Below are positions 7,289-8,961 of a stretch of DNA of 8,961 nucleotides, one piece after another. Every line of letters starts with the position of its first letter. The first letter of the stretch is position 1. Under the pieces are notes generated by a model. It was not told where the DNA came from. It worked only from the letters and a program-made list of their open reading frames with translations, and ran no database searches. The stretch spans positions 1-8,961 of the forward strand of contig CAMAMD010000050.1 of assembly GCA_945836785.1 (NCBI GenBank), in the 5' to 3' direction. The translations under genes and the position numbers were made by a program. The stretch is from an uncultured Clostridium sp. Its GTDB lineage: Bacteria; Bacillota_A; Clostridia; Lachnospirales; Lachnospiraceae.

Positions 7289-7603
7289 ATGGGTAATAAT
7301 GAAAATTTCGACGAAATGGACGAGGCAAAGGTTTCAATGACGCTGGACGACGGAACAGAACTTGAGTGTGATGTGATTGCCATCTTTCCCGTAAACGGCC
7401 AGGACTATATCGCACTGCTCCCTGACAAGGTGATTGACGGATATGAGGAGGATGAAGTCTTTCTGTACCGTTACAAAGAACTGGAGGGCGAGGATATTGA
7501 GCTCGCTCAGATTGAATCAGAGGAGGAATATGAGGCTGTAGCAGATGCCTTTGATGAGCTGCTTGACGAGGAAGAATTTAACGAGATTGATTCACAGGAA
7601 TAA
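7289..7603 (+). CDS. DUF1292 family protein (YrzB-like), very acidic, function unknown
   Basis: A 104-residue soluble protein. The central part fits the DUF1292 family: a beta-rich stretch beginning VSMTLDDGTELECDVIAIF, then NGQDYIALLP, then EDEVFLYRY. A highly acidic tail rich in Glu and Asp (from about residue 64) follows, which is also usual for the family. No catalytic motif, signal peptide or membrane segment is visible. The ATG at 7289 has AAGGAAA eight bases upstream. In many Firmicutes this family is encoded beside the ruvX-like resolvase gene and ireB. Here it stands alone as the only plus-strand gene, with its own promoter and a strong hairpin after it. The biochemical role of the family is not established. 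Confidence 0.88.
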   Translation: MGNNENFDEMDEAKVSMTLDDGTELECDVIAIFPVNGQDYIALLPDKVIDGYEEDEVFLYRYKELEGEDIELAQIESEEEYEAVADAFDELLDEEEFNEIDSQE

Positions 7604-7610
7604 ACAATTT

Positions 7611-7655
7611 ATAAGCTCTGCCAACACTCTTACAGTATGGCAGAGCTTATATTTT
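7611..7655. terminator. Bidirectional intrinsic terminator between convergent genes
   Basis: A perfect 13-bp stem pairs ATAAGCTCTGCCA (7611-7623) with TGGCAGAGCTTAT (7638-7650) around a 14-base loop. It is followed on the plus strand by ATTTT and on the minus strand by AAATTGTTT. It lies seven bases after the DUF1292 stop codon and three bases past the hydrolase stop, so it probably ends both transcripts. The T tracts are short in both directions. Confidence 0.85.
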
Positions 7656-8478
7656 AAAAACCTTTTTCCTTTAATTCCTTTACAATACCGCAATAGAATT
7701 CTGGCATATCTGAAATGCCATCACCCTGTCTTTTTGTAAAACGTCTTCTTCTCATATCTACCTCATCACAATGTGAGATTCCCCGTCTAGAATTTCCTTT
7801 GTATGTTCCTCTAAAGTCACCCCATTTTACGGCATCAGGAGTGAGCAGGCCATCATTTTTTCCCTCAATCATAGTAACTGCAAGACATGGAAAAAACATA
7901 AATATATCACTAAACGGACTCTTCATCACAAAAGCGTAGCTCTGATAAAATGTGTTTTCGGCATCTGGATTGCTACGGTTGAATTCAGTTGCACATTTTG
8001 TTGAAAAAGAATGGAAAACCCTGTATGAGTTTGGTTTCTTATCACCACATATCCTAAATACAAGATCCGTACATTTCCCAACAAAGCGTACTAAAAAATC
8101 AGGAAGCTTTAACAACAAATCCACGGATTTTGAGCCATTATGCGGAGTACTTATTGTTGTGAGTGAGGCAACTTTATCAGCGGCACCGAGTGTGGAAATG
8201 GCATATCTGCAGTCAAGACCACCTTTAGAATGTGCCAGAATATTCACCTTTTCTGCACCTGTTTCCGCAAGTATCTCGTCTATACGTCTTTTTATTACCT
8301 CTCCGTTGGTTTCAATATCTGCATTACTATCCTGATTGCCATAATATATTTTGCAACCAAGTTTCTCCAATTCTCCCGGTATTCTTCCCCAGTAGTTGAG
8401 AAATTTACTGTCACGAAAACCCATTCCGTGAACCATAAGAAGCGGATATTTAAGACCTGCTGTTTCGTTGTTATTCAT
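7654..8478 (-). CDS. Lipase-like alpha/beta hydrolase, cytoplasmic
   Basis: A 274-residue serine hydrolase of the alpha/beta fold, closest in motifs to triacylglycerol lipases. An oxyanion-loop HGMGF lies at residues 17-21. The nucleophile elbow AHSKGG (82-87) has Ala in place of the first Gly, as in Bacillus lipases, and S84 as nucleophile. STPHNGS follows at 110-116, then the probable acid D209 in EGKNDGLLT and histidine H236 in GISHCDEVD. No signal peptide or membrane anchor is seen, so it should act inside the cell. The natural ester substrate is unknown. The ATG at 8478 is chosen over in-frame starts at 8493 and 8520, because GGGGGAG lies six bases before it. The gene begins 55 bases after the end of the interrupted membrane gene and may share its transcript. 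No convincing promoter was found in that gap. Confidence 0.88.
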   Translation of the reverse strand: MNNNETAGLKYPLLMVHGMGFRDSKFLNYWGRIPGELEKLGCKIYYGNQDSNADIETNGEVIKRRIDEILAETGAEKVNILAHSKGGLDCRYAISTLGAADKVASLTTISTPHNGSKSVDLLLKLPDFLVRFVGKCTDLVFRICGDKKPNSYRVFHSFSTKCATEFNRSNPDAENTFYQSYAFVMKSPFSDIFMFFPCLAVTMIEGKNDGLLTPDAVKWGDFRGTYKGNSRRGISHCDEVDMRRRRFTKRQGDGISDMPEFYCGIVKELKEKGF

Positions 8479-8533
8479 ATTGTTCTCCCCCATAATATGA
8501 ATCCAATAGTAATTAACCATTGAAAGTCACTAT

Positions 8534-8961
8534 TTACTGCAATTTTTCGAGCAGTTTTCTGGCAAATACCATATCTGCAAAAGGTATAAACTGTGTAATT
8601 ATATAGAAAATCATGCTATTCCTTTTCAGCAGGCTATTTCTATAGGCTTTGACGATACCGACACTGCTGATAATTCCAGTCTGCACAACCATGAACCACC
8701 CAAATATACATACTAAAAATGTGGCAGGCAGTAAAAAAACAATACCTTGATAATGATTGTATTATAAAGAATCCAGCTTATTTAATGCATATAAATCTAA
8801 CAAGAAAAAATGCTGGCATGCCTTATAAAAATATGTTTGTTGTTCACTTAAGAGATTTTGCTGATACGCTTTTTCAATACCAATATTCACAATTTTACTG
8901 CTCCAATAGAAAACTGAACAACCTGCCACAAAAATAATAATTGTCACAAAAATTGTAAATA
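8534..8961 (-). pseudogene. Membrane-protein gene interrupted by in-frame TAA, 5' end outside window
   Basis: The minus-strand frame entering the window at 8959 encodes a hydrophobic segment (TIIIFVAGCSVFYW), then an amphipathic stretch with EKAYQQNLLSEQQTYFYKAC, and stops at TAA (8764-8762). The same frame then continues without any further stop for 75 codons to TAA at 8536-8534. That part encodes a second strong membrane segment (IVFLLPATFLVCIFGWFMVV) and a basic, partly hydrophobic C-terminus ending FARKLLEKLQ. The second part has no usable start: its first ATG (8692) lies inside the membrane segment without a well-placed ribosome binding site. One nonsense change in a two- or three-segment membrane protein explains this most simply. 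UAA is not decoded as selenocysteine or pyrrolysine. I do not recognise the family. A GTG at 8947 could start the first part, but it lacks a ribosome binding site. Confidence 0.62.

Noticed and set aside
7167..7415. Minus-strand open frame of 82 codons across the divergent region and DUF1292 gene
   Set aside because: It runs antisense through the DUF1292 coding sequence and the promoter region. It shows no protein-like domain.
7952..8523. Plus-strand open frames opposite the hydrolase
   Set aside because: They are antisense shadows of a gene with a complete catalytic triad.
8479..8533. Candidate promoter for the hydrolase (CATATTAT near 8488)
   Set aside because: No acceptable -35 box lies at 16-18 bases, and the start of transcription would fall too close to the ATG.
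8719..8937. Plus-strand open frame of 72 codons at the right edge
   Set aside because: It is opposite the minus-strand membrane gene, whose translation on both sides of the stop looks much more like a real protein.

Overview
The window looks like a chromosomal stretch of a low- to mid-GC Gram-positive anaerobe of the class Clostridia, most likely Lachnospiraceae. The evidence is the order cysS - mrnC - rlmB - sigH followed by tRNA-Thr (the conserved Firmicutes block that normally leads on to rpmG-secE-nusG), strong purine-rich ribosome binding sites, AT-rich SigA-type promoters, and Clostridia-style protein sequences. No species can be named from the sequence alone. Everything except one small gene is read from the minus strand.

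Reading along the minus strand, that is from high to low coordinates: (a) 8534-8961 is the 3' part of a membrane-protein gene interrupted by an in-frame TAA. It continues beyond the window. (b) 7654-8478 encodes a cytoplasmic lipase-like alpha/beta hydrolase. (c) 7289-7603, on the plus strand, encodes a very acidic DUF1292 protein. A 13-bp hairpin at 7611-7650 separates it from the hydrolase gene, which converges on it. (d) 7006-7288 is a divergent regulatory region with one promoter for each direction, an inverted repeat and short tandem repeats. (e) 3507-7005 holds two overlapping genes for the halves of a heterodimeric ABC exporter. One nucleotide site is degenerate and the other canonical. 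(f) 117-3436 is the housekeeping operon cysS-mrnC-rlmB-sigH, driven by a good SigA-type promoter placed directly after the exporter genes. (g) 1-55 is the 5' part of tRNA-Thr(GGU), with its own near-consensus promoter.

The housekeeping operon joins cysteinyl-tRNA charging, 23S rRNA maturation (Mini-III), 23S rRNA 2'-O-methylation (RlmB) and the stationary-phase/sporulation sigma factor SigH. The exporter pair should work as one membrane machine and is probably translationally coupled. I found no CRISPR array, insertion sequence, phage gene or evident new defence system. The points most worth a second look are the interrupted membrane gene at the right edge, the repeat-bearing leader of the exporter operon, and the lack of a visible terminator between the exporter operon and cysS.
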